A stretch of DNA of 64,000 bases. Origin: Phycisphaerales bacterium (lineage in GTDB: Bacteria > Planctomycetota > Phycisphaerae > UBA1845 > UTPLA1). The notes under the pieces are model-generated. The model was not told the origin of the DNA. It worked only from the letters and a program-made list of their open reading frames with translations, and did no database searches. The stretch covers positions 3,658,001 to 3,722,000 of the forward strand of contig JACKHI010000001.1 of the NCBI GenBank assembly GCA_020639075.1, written 5' to 3'. Below are positions 43,472-52,046 of this stretch, one piece after another. The translations under genes were made by a program, and so were the position numbers. Each line of letters begins with the position of its first letter. Position 1 is the stretch's first letter.

Positions 43472-44797
43472 ATGACAGAGTGTAATTCTGAATCGCTCAC
43501 TTTTTCCAGTCTTTCTCGGAAGAAAATCATCGCCGATTTTGGCGGCGGTCATCTCACGTCCGACGCCGGCGCGTTGCTGCTTCGCGAAGCGAATCGGCGA
43601 ACGGGGATGATCGACGCGCTTGCGGCTTGCATCAGCGATCCGCGCGATCCGGCGCGAATCCAGCACGACGCGAAGACGCTCCTCGCCCAGCGAGTCTTCG
43701 GCATCGCCATGGGCTACGAAGACGGCAACGATCATCAATCGCTTCGCAACGATCCGATCATGCAACTTCTCGCCGAGACGCCGCCCGATCCCGACGCTCC
43801 GCTCGCGTCACCACCGACACTGTGCCGGTTTGAGAACTGGGTCGATCGCAAGTCGCTGGCGCGGATGAGCGCCGTGCTGGTCGATCAGTTCATCGCGTCG
43901 CACAGGACGCCGCCGAAGGAGATCACCCTCGACTTCGATGCGACCGACGATCGGATTCACGGCGACCAGGAAGGCTCATTCTTCCACGCCTTCTACTACC
44001 ACTATTGCTACCTGCCGCTCTACGTCTTCTGCGGCGATCAGTTGCTGGTCGCCTATCTGCGACCGAGCAAGATCGACGCGGCGAAGCACAGCCGCGGCAT
44101 CCTCAAGCTGCTGGTGCGGCGCATACGCGAATCGTGGCCCAAAGTGCGGATCATCTTCCGCGCCGACTCGGGCTTCTGTCGCTGGAAAACCCTGAAATAC
44201 TGCGACGAAAACGCGATCGGCTACGTCGTCGGTCTGGCGACGAACACGCGGCTCAAGCGCATCCAGGAACCCTACATGGACGCGGCCGAGCAGCGCTTCG
44301 AGGCGACCGGCGAGAAGCAGCGAAGCTTCCACGAGTTCGCATATAGCGCGAAGACGTGGGATCGAAAGCGGCGTGTGATCCTGAAGGCGGAGCGCTTGCC
44401 GAAGGGCGCCAACCCGCGCTTCGTTGTGACGAATCTCGACGATTCACCGAAGGCGATCTACGACGCCATCTACACGCAGCGCGGTGAGATGGAGAATCGT
44501 ATCAAAGAGCAGCAGTTGTACCTGTTCGCCGATCGAACGAGTTGCAGCAGGTTCATCGCGAATCAGTTCCGGCTGCTGCTGGCGTCGGCGGCGTACGTGT
44601 TGATCGAACACGTGCGACGCGAGGCGCTGAAGGACACCGAACTCGCCAAAGCTCGTGTCGATACGATTCGGTTGAAGCTCCTGAAGGTCGCGGCCCGCGT
44701 GGTCGTCAGCGTCCGCCGCGTCGTGCTCCACCTGTCGAGCAGCTATCCCTATCAGTCACTTCTGCAACGCCTCGTCGCCCGCCTCGCGCCGAGTTAA
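43472..44797 (+). CDS. IS1380-family transposase
   Basis: 441 residues. The DDE catalytic residues are in TLDFDATDDRIHG (about residue 153), IIFRADSGFCRW (about 230) and QRGEMENRIKEQQ (about 336), the IS1380 spacing; the Y-x2-R-x3-E-x6-K-like region TQRGEMENRIKE is intact. AFYYHYCYLPLYVF and FADRTSC are also IS1380 features. ATG 43472 has AAGGAGG upstream; GTG 43469 is adjacent. There is no internal stop or frameshift, so the element may be active. Confidence 0.93.
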   Translation: MTECNSESLTFSSLSRKKIIADFGGGHLTSDAGALLLREANRRTGMIDALAACISDPRDPARIQHDAKTLLAQRVFGIAMGYEDGNDHQSLRNDPIMQLLAETPPDPDAPLASPPTLCRFENWVDRKSLARMSAVLVDQFIASHRTPPKEITLDFDATDDRIHGDQEGSFFHAFYYHYCYLPLYVFCGDQLLVAYLRPSKIDAAKHSRGILKLLVRRIRESWPKVRIIFRADSGFCRWKTLKYCDENAIGYVVGLATNTRLKRIQEPYMDAAEQRFEATGEKQRSFHEFAYSAKTWDRKRRVILKAERLPKGANPRFVVTNLDDSPKAIYDAIYTQRGEMENRIKEQQLYLFADRTSCSRFIANQFRLLLASAAYVLIEHVRREALKDTELAKARVDTIRLKLLKVAARVVVSVRRVVLHLSSSYPYQSLLQRLVARLAPS

Positions 44798-45193
44798 TCC
44801 TCCCGACAACCCGACTCGCAGCATGGGGGTAAGGGGGCGCTCTGCGCCCAATCACGCCGATCCGCAAATCCGCGACCCCACCGACCACAATCGGACATCG
44901 CAGAACCACCAAACTCGGCCATGTGAAATATGCGGGCTAAAGCAATACGCCCCACAACCAAGCAACCGTCAGATACACAGATCAAGGAACTGTATTGAAG
45001 CGCCCCCAGCGCGTTGACAAGTAAATAACGAAAATCGTCATGGCCGCGGAAGCGCGCGGACGCGAGTCGAGTTTGCACAATTTGCGCCAGTTTGCACCCC
45101 CCGGAAATTAGCGCAAACACCACGGCAATCGCTTTAACTCGATTGTTCGATACGCGTTACGTACGACATCGCCCGTGCAAACGACTGAGAGTC

Positions 45194-45658
45194 CTATCTC
45201 GGCTCGAGTTGACCGATGAGCAGACAATACCCGTCGGGATCGTGGACGCGAATCTCGCCTTCGTTCATGTAGAACGGATACTGGACTTCAAACACGACGC
45301 GGCGGCCGTCGTTCGGTCCAGATTGCCCACTGTACTTGCCGCCGTCGTGAAGTCCCTTTGCGAGTAGGTGATTGCGTAGTGCGTGAACATCGAGCGCGTA
45401 AAGGTAAAGCAGAACGGCCTGTTGGGATGCGTCGATCGGACCGCTGGCGCGGGCGAAGAAAATCTCGGCGACACGGCCGTCGCTCGATTCGTTTCGGACC
45501 GACACCCACTGGGCCTCGCCCTTCGGATTACGAAACCACGTGTCGGCCTCGAACCCCAGCGCCGAGTAGAACTCGGCCGTCGCCTCGACATCGGCGACGT
45601 GAAGGTAAGGCACGACGCGATGAACGGGGAACGGGCAATCCGTCTTCTTCTCGGTCAT
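45194..45658 (-). CDS. VOC-family (glyoxalase/bleomycin-resistance-like) protein
   Basis: 154 residues with two beta-alpha-beta-beta-beta halves: VVPYLHVADVEATAEFYSAL starts the first, and IRVHDPDGYCLLIGQ ends the second, the common DPDG.....E pattern ending in Ile/Gln here. Residues resembling metal ligands (His in PFPVHRVVPYLHV) are partly present. Substrate unknown: the fold includes glyoxalases, ring-cleaving dioxygenases and drug-binding proteins. It is flanked by intergenic repeats and appears monocistronic. Confidence 0.78.
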   Translation of the reverse strand: MTEKKTDCPFPVHRVVPYLHVADVEATAEFYSALGFEADTWFRNPKGEAQWVSVRNESSDGRVAEIFFARASGPIDASQQAVLLYLYALDVHALRNHLLAKGLHDGGKYSGQSGPNDGRRVVFEVQYPFYMNEGEIRVHDPDGYCLLIGQLEPR

Positions 45659-45703
45659 AGCGACGTCACTCGATAGCAGCGCAATGCCATTGGGTTGTCA
45701 TCC

Positions 45704-45848
45704 GGTCGGGTGGCCCACCCTTTCAAGGGTGGGGGCGCGACGATGAGGCCGTCGCACAGGGTAACGACTTTGTGCGTACCTAAGCGAATTGGTGATTGCG
45801 CGCGACGCCATCGTCGCGCCCCCACTGCTGAAGCAATAGGCCACCCGC
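45704..45848. repeat. Family B composite repeat 2 (two inverted arms)
   Basis: Left arm GGTCGGGTGGCCCACCCTTT, then CAAGGGTGGGGGCGCGACGATGAGG; right arm, inverted, CATCGTCGCGCCCCCACTGC, then TGAAGCAATAGGCCACCC. The layout is that of the copy at 42966. Confidence 0.75.
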
Positions 45849-45880
45849 GCCACAGCCGTCGCCGTTCTGACTGTGTCGGG

Positions 45881-46312
45881 TCAGATCTCATCGGTGCTGA
45901 TCACATCTTCCTTCATGTCCATCGCCATGTTTGCCAGCTGATCGGCGCGGCGGTTGTCTTCGCGGCGAACATGATGGATCTTCCACTTGGGGATCAGTTT
46001 GAGTTTCTGCCACGCCTGTTCGTAGAGCGGCTTGATGTTCGCGTTCTTCACGCGGTACTCACCATTGAGCTGTTTGACCATCAGCTCGCTGTCCGAGTAG
46101 ATCGCAACTTCGTCGGCGGCGGCACTGATCGCGGCTTCGATGCCCTTGAGCAGCCCCGTGTATTCGGCCTGGTTGTTGGTCATCTTGTCCAGCCAGTAGC
46201 CGGCCTCGAAGACGGCTTCGCCCGTCGTCGCGTCGCAGAGAGAGATGCCGGCGCCGGCAGGTCCCGGGTTGCCGCGTGCACCGCCGTCGGTGTGGAGTGT
46301 CATCGACTTCAT
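45881..46312 (-). CDS. Ribonuclease HI family protein
   Basis: 143 residues. The four acidic residues of the RNase H site are present: Asp9 in HTDGGARGNPGPAG, Glu in NNQAEYTGLLKG, Asp in YSDSELMVKQL and Asp in REDNRRADQLAN. The basic protrusion of E. coli RNase HI is missing, so it belongs to the shorter YpdQ/archaeal-like type. It cleaves RNA in RNA-DNA hybrids. The zinc-ribbon gene just upstream on the same strand is a neighbour often found with this RNase type. Confidence 0.88.
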   Translation of the reverse strand: MKSMTLHTDGGARGNPGPAGAGISLCDATTGEAVFEAGYWLDKMTNNQAEYTGLLKGIEAAISAAADEVAIYSDSELMVKQLNGEYRVKNANIKPLYEQAWQKLKLIPKWKIHHVRREDNRRADQLANMAMDMKEDVISTDEI

Positions 46313-46477
46313 GGTTGAGGGATTCTAGTGTGTGATGATCGGATGTATAGCACGGATGTGAAGGCGCGTGACATCAGCATGCCGACGATTGCGGTCGGCA
46401 TGGCGTCCGTGGATTGGCATATACGACAGGTGTGCGTGGCGGCGCTGCTCGAGTGGAGCAGCGCCTATTGAATCGTT

Positions 46478-46496
46478 GTCGGGTCGATGACCCGTC
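46478..46496. repeat. Family A palindrome (copy 6)
   Basis: GTCGGGTCGATGACCCGTC directly abuts the stop codon of the zinc-ribbon gene. Confidence 0.75.
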
Positions 46497-47243
46497 CTAC
46501 TTGGTGGCGGCGGTGGCAGAGGCTTCGGCGTAGAGGATGCGACCGCAGACGTTGCAGAGGACCGCTTCGTCGCGCGACAGGACGTTGTTGACCTGTTCGA
46601 TGGTGATCGACATGTTGCAGCCTTCACAGGCGTATTCCTGGCGACGCGGATGGGTCCGCATGATGACGGCCATGGCCTCGCCGTCATTCTTGGCGGCGAC
46701 GCGGTTGAACATGTCGAGGGTTTCGGGGGCGATGCCGGTGGCGGCCTCTTGGCGCTCCGCGCGGAGCTTGGTGAGGCGATCGCTGGCCTTGTCTTCGGCG
46801 GCTTGGGCGGCGGCCTCGAGCTCGGCGAGCTTCTCATGTTCCTTGGCGCGCTGTGCTTCAAGGGCGGCGATGTTCTTCTTGAACTCGTCGATCGCCGACA
46901 TCAGTTCGAGGATGCGTTCTTCGGATTTGCTGTTGTCGGCTTTGAAGGTGTTGAGTTGCGTCAGAACCGCGGAGTATTCCTTCTGGTTCTTTGCAGTGTT
47001 GAGGGCATCGCGAAGTTTGGCGACCTGTTCCTCGTGGGCTCGGAGGTCGAGGTTGAGTCGATCGGAATCCTTCTGCTGAACGTGCAGTTCGCGACGGATG
47101 GTCTCGATTTGCCGATCGATTCCCGCGATCTGTTTTTCCTGGCGCTTACAGGCGTCGCGCTTGCGGTCGATGCGGCGCTGCAGCTCAGCGATTTGAATCT
47201 CGATTTCCTGAAGGTTGTGAAGCGCCTCGATCGTTGCGCCCAT
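46497..47243 (-). CDS. Coiled-coil protein with C4 zinc ribbon (DUF164/CdsZ-like)
   Basis: 248 residues. Residues 1-165 are a long heptad-rich coiled coil (ALHNLQEIEIQIAELQRRID onward). The C-terminus carries two Cys pairs, ACEGC and LCNVC, about 24 residues apart, forming a zinc ribbon. NTAKNQKEYSAVLTQL in the middle is the most conserved part of this family. CdsZ of Chlamydia and related proteins are thought to be nucleic-acid-binding; the cellular role is unclear. It is upstream of the RNase H gene on the same strand. Confidence 0.88.
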   Translation of the reverse strand: MGATIEALHNLQEIEIQIAELQRRIDRKRDACKRQEKQIAGIDRQIETIRRELHVQQKDSDRLNLDLRAHEEQVAKLRDALNTAKNQKEYSAVLTQLNTFKADNSKSEERILELMSAIDEFKKNIAALEAQRAKEHEKLAELEAAAQAAEDKASDRLTKLRAERQEAATGIAPETLDMFNRVAAKNDGEAMAVIMRTHPRRQEYACEGCNMSITIEQVNNVLSRDEAVLCNVCGRILYAEASATAATK

Positions 47244-47486
47244 GCGAGCGTTACCTCAAACAGGTGTAGATGACACGCCGTTATTGATAACGGCGTCTCT
47301 ACATTATGCATCTAAACGCCGCCGCAGGCAACGGTCGAAACCGGCGCCACACTGTGCAGGTCCACTGCAATCGCCCGACTTAGACCGTCTTTTTCGAGGG
47401 AAATGCGATTTTGCGGGGCCCGGCGGCCGAAATCTCGATGTTCGCCGCCCGACCCCGAATGTCGCAATCATCACTCAACCTCCCTG

Positions 47487-48662
47487 TCAAATCGCGATTT
47501 CCGGAAGCCGTCGCGACGATTTCGCGGTTTCGCGCTCGAGCTGAGCCGGCGTTGTCGTGCAGATCGTCTCGCGAACGTGCAACATGCCGGGGATCAGGAA
47601 TTCGACGGGACGACGGCCGGGTCGCGTGTCATTCATCAGGCGGCAAGCCCAGCGGGCGATTGTGCCGGCGTCGCATTCATACGCTGTCAGTTTGTCGCCA
47701 GCGGTGCTCTCATCGCCGACATCCGGGAAGCAGGCGACGGCGATAATGCCCTGTTCCCATGCGTGACGGGCATGCTTGTCGGCCAGGAATGCGCGAATCG
47801 CATCGGATCCGATCAACATCAGCCCGACAGTCTGATCTTCCGTGTTTCCATTGCCGTTGCCATTGGAAATCGCCGTGCTCTTGGTCAGGTCGAATTGGGC
47901 GATCTGGCCGCCGAATCTGGCCGCCGCAGTCCGTGCGCCGTTCAATACGGCCGCAGTTTCGCGGTTCTGTTGCGTCGTGACGGTTCGGACGACGTCGCAA
48001 CCGACACGAAGCAGGTGTTCGGCGAGTCGGAATCCGCCATCGACGAAATCCGGTGCAACCGCATTCAGTTTCGCAGACGCGGCACAGGCGCCGACGGCAA
48101 CGACGGGCGTCTGGCGCCGGCACGCGTGAAGGATCAGCTCCTCATCAAGGTCGTTGCGATCGCTGAGCGCGCGGGGCATCGTGACGAACAGCCCATGCGT
48201 GTCGCTTCGTGCGTCGGCGGGCCAGTCGTTGAGGCTTGCCGTGCCTCGCCGCGTCGAGCGGCCGTGGAATACCAGCCGATCGCCATTCTCCGTTACGCCC
48301 GCGCTGAGCTCGCGATCGAATCGTTCGTGGGCGTCGCAGCCGGTGTCGGAGATGCACGCGAACTGTCGTGAACGAAGTCCGGGCGCCGTTTCGCCCTCTT
48401 CTGACGCTGAATTGGCGACGAACGTACCTCGGCCGATGTGTCGGACGAGCAGTCCTTCCGTGGCGAGATCGCAGAGCGCCTTGTTGACGGTCTTCGCGTT
48501 GGCATGGTAGCGGCGCGCTAGCGCGCGTTCGCCAGGAAGGCGTTCGCCAAACTCGCCGGCGAGAATCGACCGTCGGATCCGCTCGCGGAGCCGCTGAAAC
48601 TTGTAGCTGAGTCGCGGCGAAGGTTCGGTCGTCTGAATGTCTGGGTTGGATTGGGGAATCAT
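47487..48662 (-). CDS. GntR-type regulator with LacI-like ligand domain
   Basis: 391 residues. The N-terminal winged helix (YKFQRLRERIRRSILAGEFG, then ERLPGERALARRYHANAKTV, GLLVRHIGRGTFV) is of the GntR class. The remaining 280 residues resemble the type 1 periplasmic-binding fold of LacI/AraR regulators, with SDAIRAFLADKHARH near the hinge. A low-complexity SNGNGNGNTEDQ loop interrupts it. It is probably a sugar-responsive repressor. The likely regulon is not visible, because neighbouring genes are unrelated. GGAG lies nine bases before ATG 48662. Confidence 0.85.
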   Translation of the reverse strand: MIPQSNPDIQTTEPSPRLSYKFQRLRERIRRSILAGEFGERLPGERALARRYHANAKTVNKALCDLATEGLLVRHIGRGTFVANSASEEGETAPGLRSRQFACISDTGCDAHERFDRELSAGVTENGDRLVFHGRSTRRGTASLNDWPADARSDTHGLFVTMPRALSDRNDLDEELILHACRRQTPVVAVGACAASAKLNAVAPDFVDGGFRLAEHLLRVGCDVVRTVTTQQNRETAAVLNGARTAAARFGGQIAQFDLTKSTAISNGNGNGNTEDQTVGLMLIGSDAIRAFLADKHARHAWEQGIIAVACFPDVGDESTAGDKLTAYECDAGTIARWACRLMNDTRPGRRPVEFLIPGMLHVRETICTTTPAQLERETAKSSRRLPEIAI

Positions 48663-48925
48663 GGGTACTATCTCCTCTGGCTCCTGCGAGGCCGCGAGGT
48701 TCGGCCGGTCGCACCCTATGTGCGGCCAGGGTGTGATTATGCAGGACGTGTGCCATCGCCAATTGGACCGCGTCTAGGACCAAAATACGGCGGATTATCG
48801 GTTTTCCGGCCAATCGGTTCGCGAAACGGCCGGAATCTGGGGAGGATTTTGGGGATGATTACCCAGTGGGGTGCACCGGTTTTCAGGTGACCGCCCCCAA
48901 TTGGAGTTCTGTGTGAAGACGGCAG

Positions 48926-49945
48926 TCAGGATCGGGGTCTGACGCCGAGGCCTGGACCGCGGCCTATCGTGAGCCGGCCGTTGGCGCCATTGAGTCCTTC
49001 GAAGGGGCCATCCGCCAGCAGCAAATGTCCATCGAGGTCGATCCAGTCGGCGAGTGGTGCAAGCTGTGCGGCGGCGGCGATGCCGAGCTCGGATTCGATC
49101 ATGCAACCGAGCATGACTTTCAGACCGAGCGCGCGGGCGACGTGAATCATCTTGTGCGCTTCACGGATGCCGCCGCACTTGCTGAGCTTGATGTTGACGC
49201 CGTCGACGCATCCGGCGCACTTGGGAATATCCCGAATCGTCACACAGCTTTCATCGGCGACGATGGGGACATTGACTGCTGCGCGAACGCGCGCGAGGCC
49301 GTCATAGTCGGCTGCGGGAAGTGGTTGTTCGACGAATTCGATTCCGAAGGTGGCCAGTTCGCGGATGTTCTCGATGGCCTGGTCGCATGTCCACGCGGCG
49401 TTGGCATCCAGGCGGATGGGCTTGTCGGGTGCAACGTTTCTGATGGCCCTCAGCATGGCGATGTCGTCGGGGCCGCCTGTTTTCAGTTTGAATACAGGGT
49501 ATTGGGCGGCCCGCAGTGCTCGGCCCGCGATCGACTCGGGATCGTCGATTCCAAGCGTATACGAGGTTTTTGGGGCGGTCCGTTCGTCGATACCAAGCAG
49601 GTGCACGACAGGGATGCCGAGTTTCTTTCCGATCCAGTCGTGAAGTGCGGCGTCGATTGCGGCGACAGTCGCAAGTTGGTCGGGGTGTTGGGCAATCAGT
49701 TCGTTGAGGATGGTTTCCAGATGGAACGGATTGCGGCCGCGCAGTTTCGGTGCAATCGCCTGAAGCGTGCGTTCAGCAGAGGCAAGGTCCTGTCTGTAGG
49801 TATCCGTCGGCGCCGCCTCCCCCCAGCCGACAACATCTTGATATTGAAGATGGATCTGGAGTGTTTGCTTGTCTGTTCGAACGGCTTTCGCGGTTCGAAA
49901 TGGGACGGCCTGCCTGAGGTTGAGTCGGGTCCAGGAAACGTGCAT
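48926..49945 (-). CDS. Dipeptide (L-Ala-D/L-Glu-type) epimerase, enolase superfamily
   Basis: 339 residues from ATG 49945; the longer frame to 50110 is not supported. Enolase-superfamily barrel: PVFKLKTGG (catalytic Lys of KxK), metal ligands Asp in RLDANAAW, Glu in EFVEQPLP and Asp in IVADESC, and the second catalytic Lys in VNIKLSKCGG. GCMIESELGIAAAAQLAPL is the Ala-Glu epimerase signature. It would epimerise Ala-Glu-type dipeptides in peptidoglycan peptide recycling. No mpaA- or ldcA-like partner is present nearby. Confidence 0.9.
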   Translation of the reverse strand: MHVSWTRLNLRQAVPFRTAKAVRTDKQTLQIHLQYQDVVGWGEAAPTDTYRQDLASAERTLQAIAPKLRGRNPFHLETILNELIAQHPDQLATVAAIDAALHDWIGKKLGIPVVHLLGIDERTAPKTSYTLGIDDPESIAGRALRAAQYPVFKLKTGGPDDIAMLRAIRNVAPDKPIRLDANAAWTCDQAIENIRELATFGIEFVEQPLPAADYDGLARVRAAVNVPIVADESCVTIRDIPKCAGCVDGVNIKLSKCGGIREAHKMIHVARALGLKVMLGCMIESELGIAAAAQLAPLADWIDLDGHLLLADGPFEGLNGANGRLTIGRGPGLGVRPRS

Positions 49946-50325
49946 TTCGGGATTGGACGGCAAGGCGTCAAACGAGGCAAGGCCGGGCGGGACGCGTCGA
50001 TTTGACAAATGGCGCGGTCTGCAATTTTCCAAAAACGGGGTGTGGCTGCGACGAAGGTATGTGTAATCGCCTATCATGCATGAGGTTGCGGCGGCGAGCG
50101 GCGCTGGCAAGGGTGCTGGTTGCCAATTGAATCGCCGCCGCTAATATGACCGGATTGCCCGGACTCACCCGGCTGCGGAACGTAGGCTCAAATGGAGGCT
50201 CCCGCAGTTGGCTTCGGCGTGCTATTATTCCGGGTTTTGTGTCCGGCCAACGGGTTGTGGAAAGCGGCGCGGCTTGCCCTGGGTACCCATTGAGTCCGCG
50301 GCGCGTAGTTTTTGCTGGGAGTCAT
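49946..50325. other. Divergent promoter region
   Basis: 380 bases between the epimerase and the KASIII-like gene, transcribed away from each other. No repeat, RNA or small gene is recognised. GGGAG at 50317-50321 is the likely ribosome-binding site for 50326. Confidence 0.5.
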
Positions 50326-51444
50326 ATGTCACTTCGACCTGTTGTCATCGCGGGAACCGGGAGCTTCCTTCCGGGGCCTCCGATTCCGAGCGATAAAGTC
50401 GAGCAAGTCCTTGGCGTGCTCGATAATGCGCCCCCCAAGGTTAAGAAATTCATCGAGTACATCGGCGAGGACATGCTCTCGCGGGGTGGTGTAGAGACGC
50501 GGCATTTCGCAGTCGACCCTGAAACAGGTGAGATGACGCACAACTTCAGCATGCTCGCCGAGCAGGCATCGCGTCGCGCGCTCGACATGGCGGGCATGGA
50601 GCCGCAGCAGCTGGATGCAATCCTCATCTCGTGCCCTTCATATGATCAGAGCACGCCGCCGACGAGTGCGCTTCTTCAGGAGCGGCTCGGCATTCAGAAT
50701 TGCGCGGAGTTCGAGATTCACTCGAATTGTTCGGGCGTGGGCAAGAGCACGCAGATCGCCTTCGATGCGATTCGAAGCGGCCGATACAACAACGTACTCG
50801 TGACTTACAGCCAGCTCTCCTCGATCTATCTTCGAAGCTGCTACTTCAACCAGGAGAAGATGGATAAGGTCCATGCCGCCCTTCGCTGGATTCTCGCCGA
50901 CGGCGCCGGCGCGCTTGTTTTGAGCGCAGCCGAAGTCGGGTCGAAGCCCGAGCATCAGATTCTCGATACATTTGTCGAGTCGGTCGGTGCAGGTCGACCG
51001 GCCGGCATGACGGCGGGCGGTGCCGCGGCGGACCTCATGTTGCCGGGCCATCAGATCCCCGAGCTGTATGCCGCCGGTGAGCACCATCTGTGGCAGGACT
51101 TCACGGCGGTCAACGAGAATGCCGCCCCACTGTTGCTTCAGGGGCTTGTGAACTTCACGAAGCGCATGAAGATCGATCCGAGCACGGTCGATCATTACGT
51201 CGTCTCCATTCCGACGACTCAGTTGTACGAGGATCACATTCCGAAGTTCCTCGACAAGCTGGGCATCACGCGGGACAAGATCAAGTTCCGCAGTGACAAG
51301 ATCGGTTACTGCGGCGGTTCCGCCACGCTGCTTCATTTCGACGAAATGGTCCGCGAGGGTGAGATCAAGCCGGGCGAACTGGCGATCGTTCATGCGGTCG
51401 AGTCCAGCAAGTGGATGACGGCCGGCTTTGCCGTGAGATGGTAG
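50326..51444 (+). CDS. KASIII-like condensing enzyme/acyltransferase with altered active site
   Basis: 372 residues of thiolase fold, related to FabH/OleA. The acyl-accepting Cys is kept (Cys135 in EIHSNCSGVGKS). The FabH His in IPHQAN reads IPTTQ here (Thr297), and the Asn of GNTSA reads YCGGSATLL (about Gly330). With His and Asn missing, decarboxylative condensation as in FabH is unlikely; an acyl-transfer or different chemistry is possible. It is first in an operon with an ICMT-like membrane protein (overlapping by 7 bases) and an SDR. ATG 50326 is preceded by GGGAG. The frame extends upstream to 50146 without support. Confidence 0.82.
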   Translation: MSLRPVVIAGTGSFLPGPPIPSDKVEQVLGVLDNAPPKVKKFIEYIGEDMLSRGGVETRHFAVDPETGEMTHNFSMLAEQASRRALDMAGMEPQQLDAILISCPSYDQSTPPTSALLQERLGIQNCAEFEIHSNCSGVGKSTQIAFDAIRSGRYNNVLVTYSQLSSIYLRSCYFNQEKMDKVHAALRWILADGAGALVLSAAEVGSKPEHQILDTFVESVGAGRPAGMTAGGAAADLMLPGHQIPELYAAGEHHLWQDFTAVNENAAPLLLQGLVNFTKRMKIDPSTVDHYVVSIPTTQLYEDHIPKFLDKLGITRDKIKFRSDKIGYCGGSATLLHFDEMVREGEIKPGELAIVHAVESSKWMTAGFAVRW

Positions 51445-52010
51445 ACGCGCCCCAAACGCAACCCAACGCACCAGAAAAGCCCTTCGGTGTGAAGGCGACG
51501 GTTTTTACCATCGTCTTTCTGATTCTCATCCTCGGGGTGATTCCGTCGCTGTTCTTTATCCCGGAATTCTGGACTTCCAATTCCGGATTGAGCGCATGGA
51601 AGCAGTTCTGGCGCCTCGCGGGCGTATTCTGGGCTCAGTTCAGATTCCTTGTCGGCGTTTCGATTTTCGCCGCGGGCCTCATCGGATATATCGCCTGCTC
51701 CGTCTGGCTCATCTTCTACGGTCGCGGACCTCACGTCGAATTCGATCCGCCCAAGGTATTCGTTGCGACTGGCCCATATCGTTGGGTCCGCAATCCCGTC
51801 GTGTTGACCCTGCTCGTGACGGTGTTTGGTGAAGCATTGGTGCTCGCGTCATGGGGAATTTTCATTCTCGTCCTGCTCGGTATCGGATTCGCGCATTGGC
51901 AGGTGACGAAGATGGAAGAGCCGCGGCTTCGCGAGCGATTCGGTGAATCCTACGAGGATTTCTGCCGGCGCGTTCCCCGCTGGATTCCCAGGCCGCCGAG
52001 CGACAATTAG
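51438..52010 (+). CDS. ICMT-like (isoprenylcysteine carboxyl/phospholipid methyltransferase family) membrane protein
   Basis: 190 residues with three to four membrane helices. The C-terminal third shows the family fingerprint: ATGPYRWVRNPVV, where the RNP Arg and Asn bind SAM, then EEPRLRERFGESYEDFCRRV-type EE...FG..Y...VPR. The family methylates carboxyl groups or phospholipid amines at membranes. ATG 51438 overlaps the end of the KASIII-like gene. In this operon it likely methylates a lipid product of the condensing enzyme; that is inference from context. Confidence 0.85.
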   Translation: MVDAPQTQPNAPEKPFGVKATVFTIVFLILILGVIPSLFFIPEFWTSNSGLSAWKQFWRLAGVFWAQFRFLVGVSIFAAGLIGYIACSVWLIFYGRGPHVEFDPPKVFVATGPYRWVRNPVVLTLLVTVFGEALVLASWGIFILVLLGIGFAHWQVTKMEEPRLRERFGESYEDFCRRVPRWIPRPPSDN

Positions 52011-52046
52011 TTTCATACAACGCCTTTCCCCTCGGACGAGTTCATC

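Larger units (their letters stand above)
43362..44936 (+). mobile_element. IS1380-family insertion sequence, intact
   Basis: 1575 bases. Terminal inverted repeats: left CCCGGATATTTCA and right (complement) CCCGCATATTTCA, 12 of 13 matching. Both sides carry CTAA (43358-43361 and 44937-44940), a 4-base target duplication as expected for IS1380. One transposase gene fills it. Intact ends, target duplication and frame suggest recent insertion into a repeat-rich gap. Confidence 0.9.

Noticed and set aside
45060..45125. Repeated TTTGC motifs as a possible operator
   Set aside because: Three TTTGCRC-like words occur near 45070-45100 but spacing is irregular and no regulator match can be argued.
46313..46496. 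Possible RNase P RNA next to the RNase H and zinc-ribbon genes
   Set aside because: None of the conserved P4 or GAGGAAAGUC-like core sequences are present; the gap holds only short inverted repeats.
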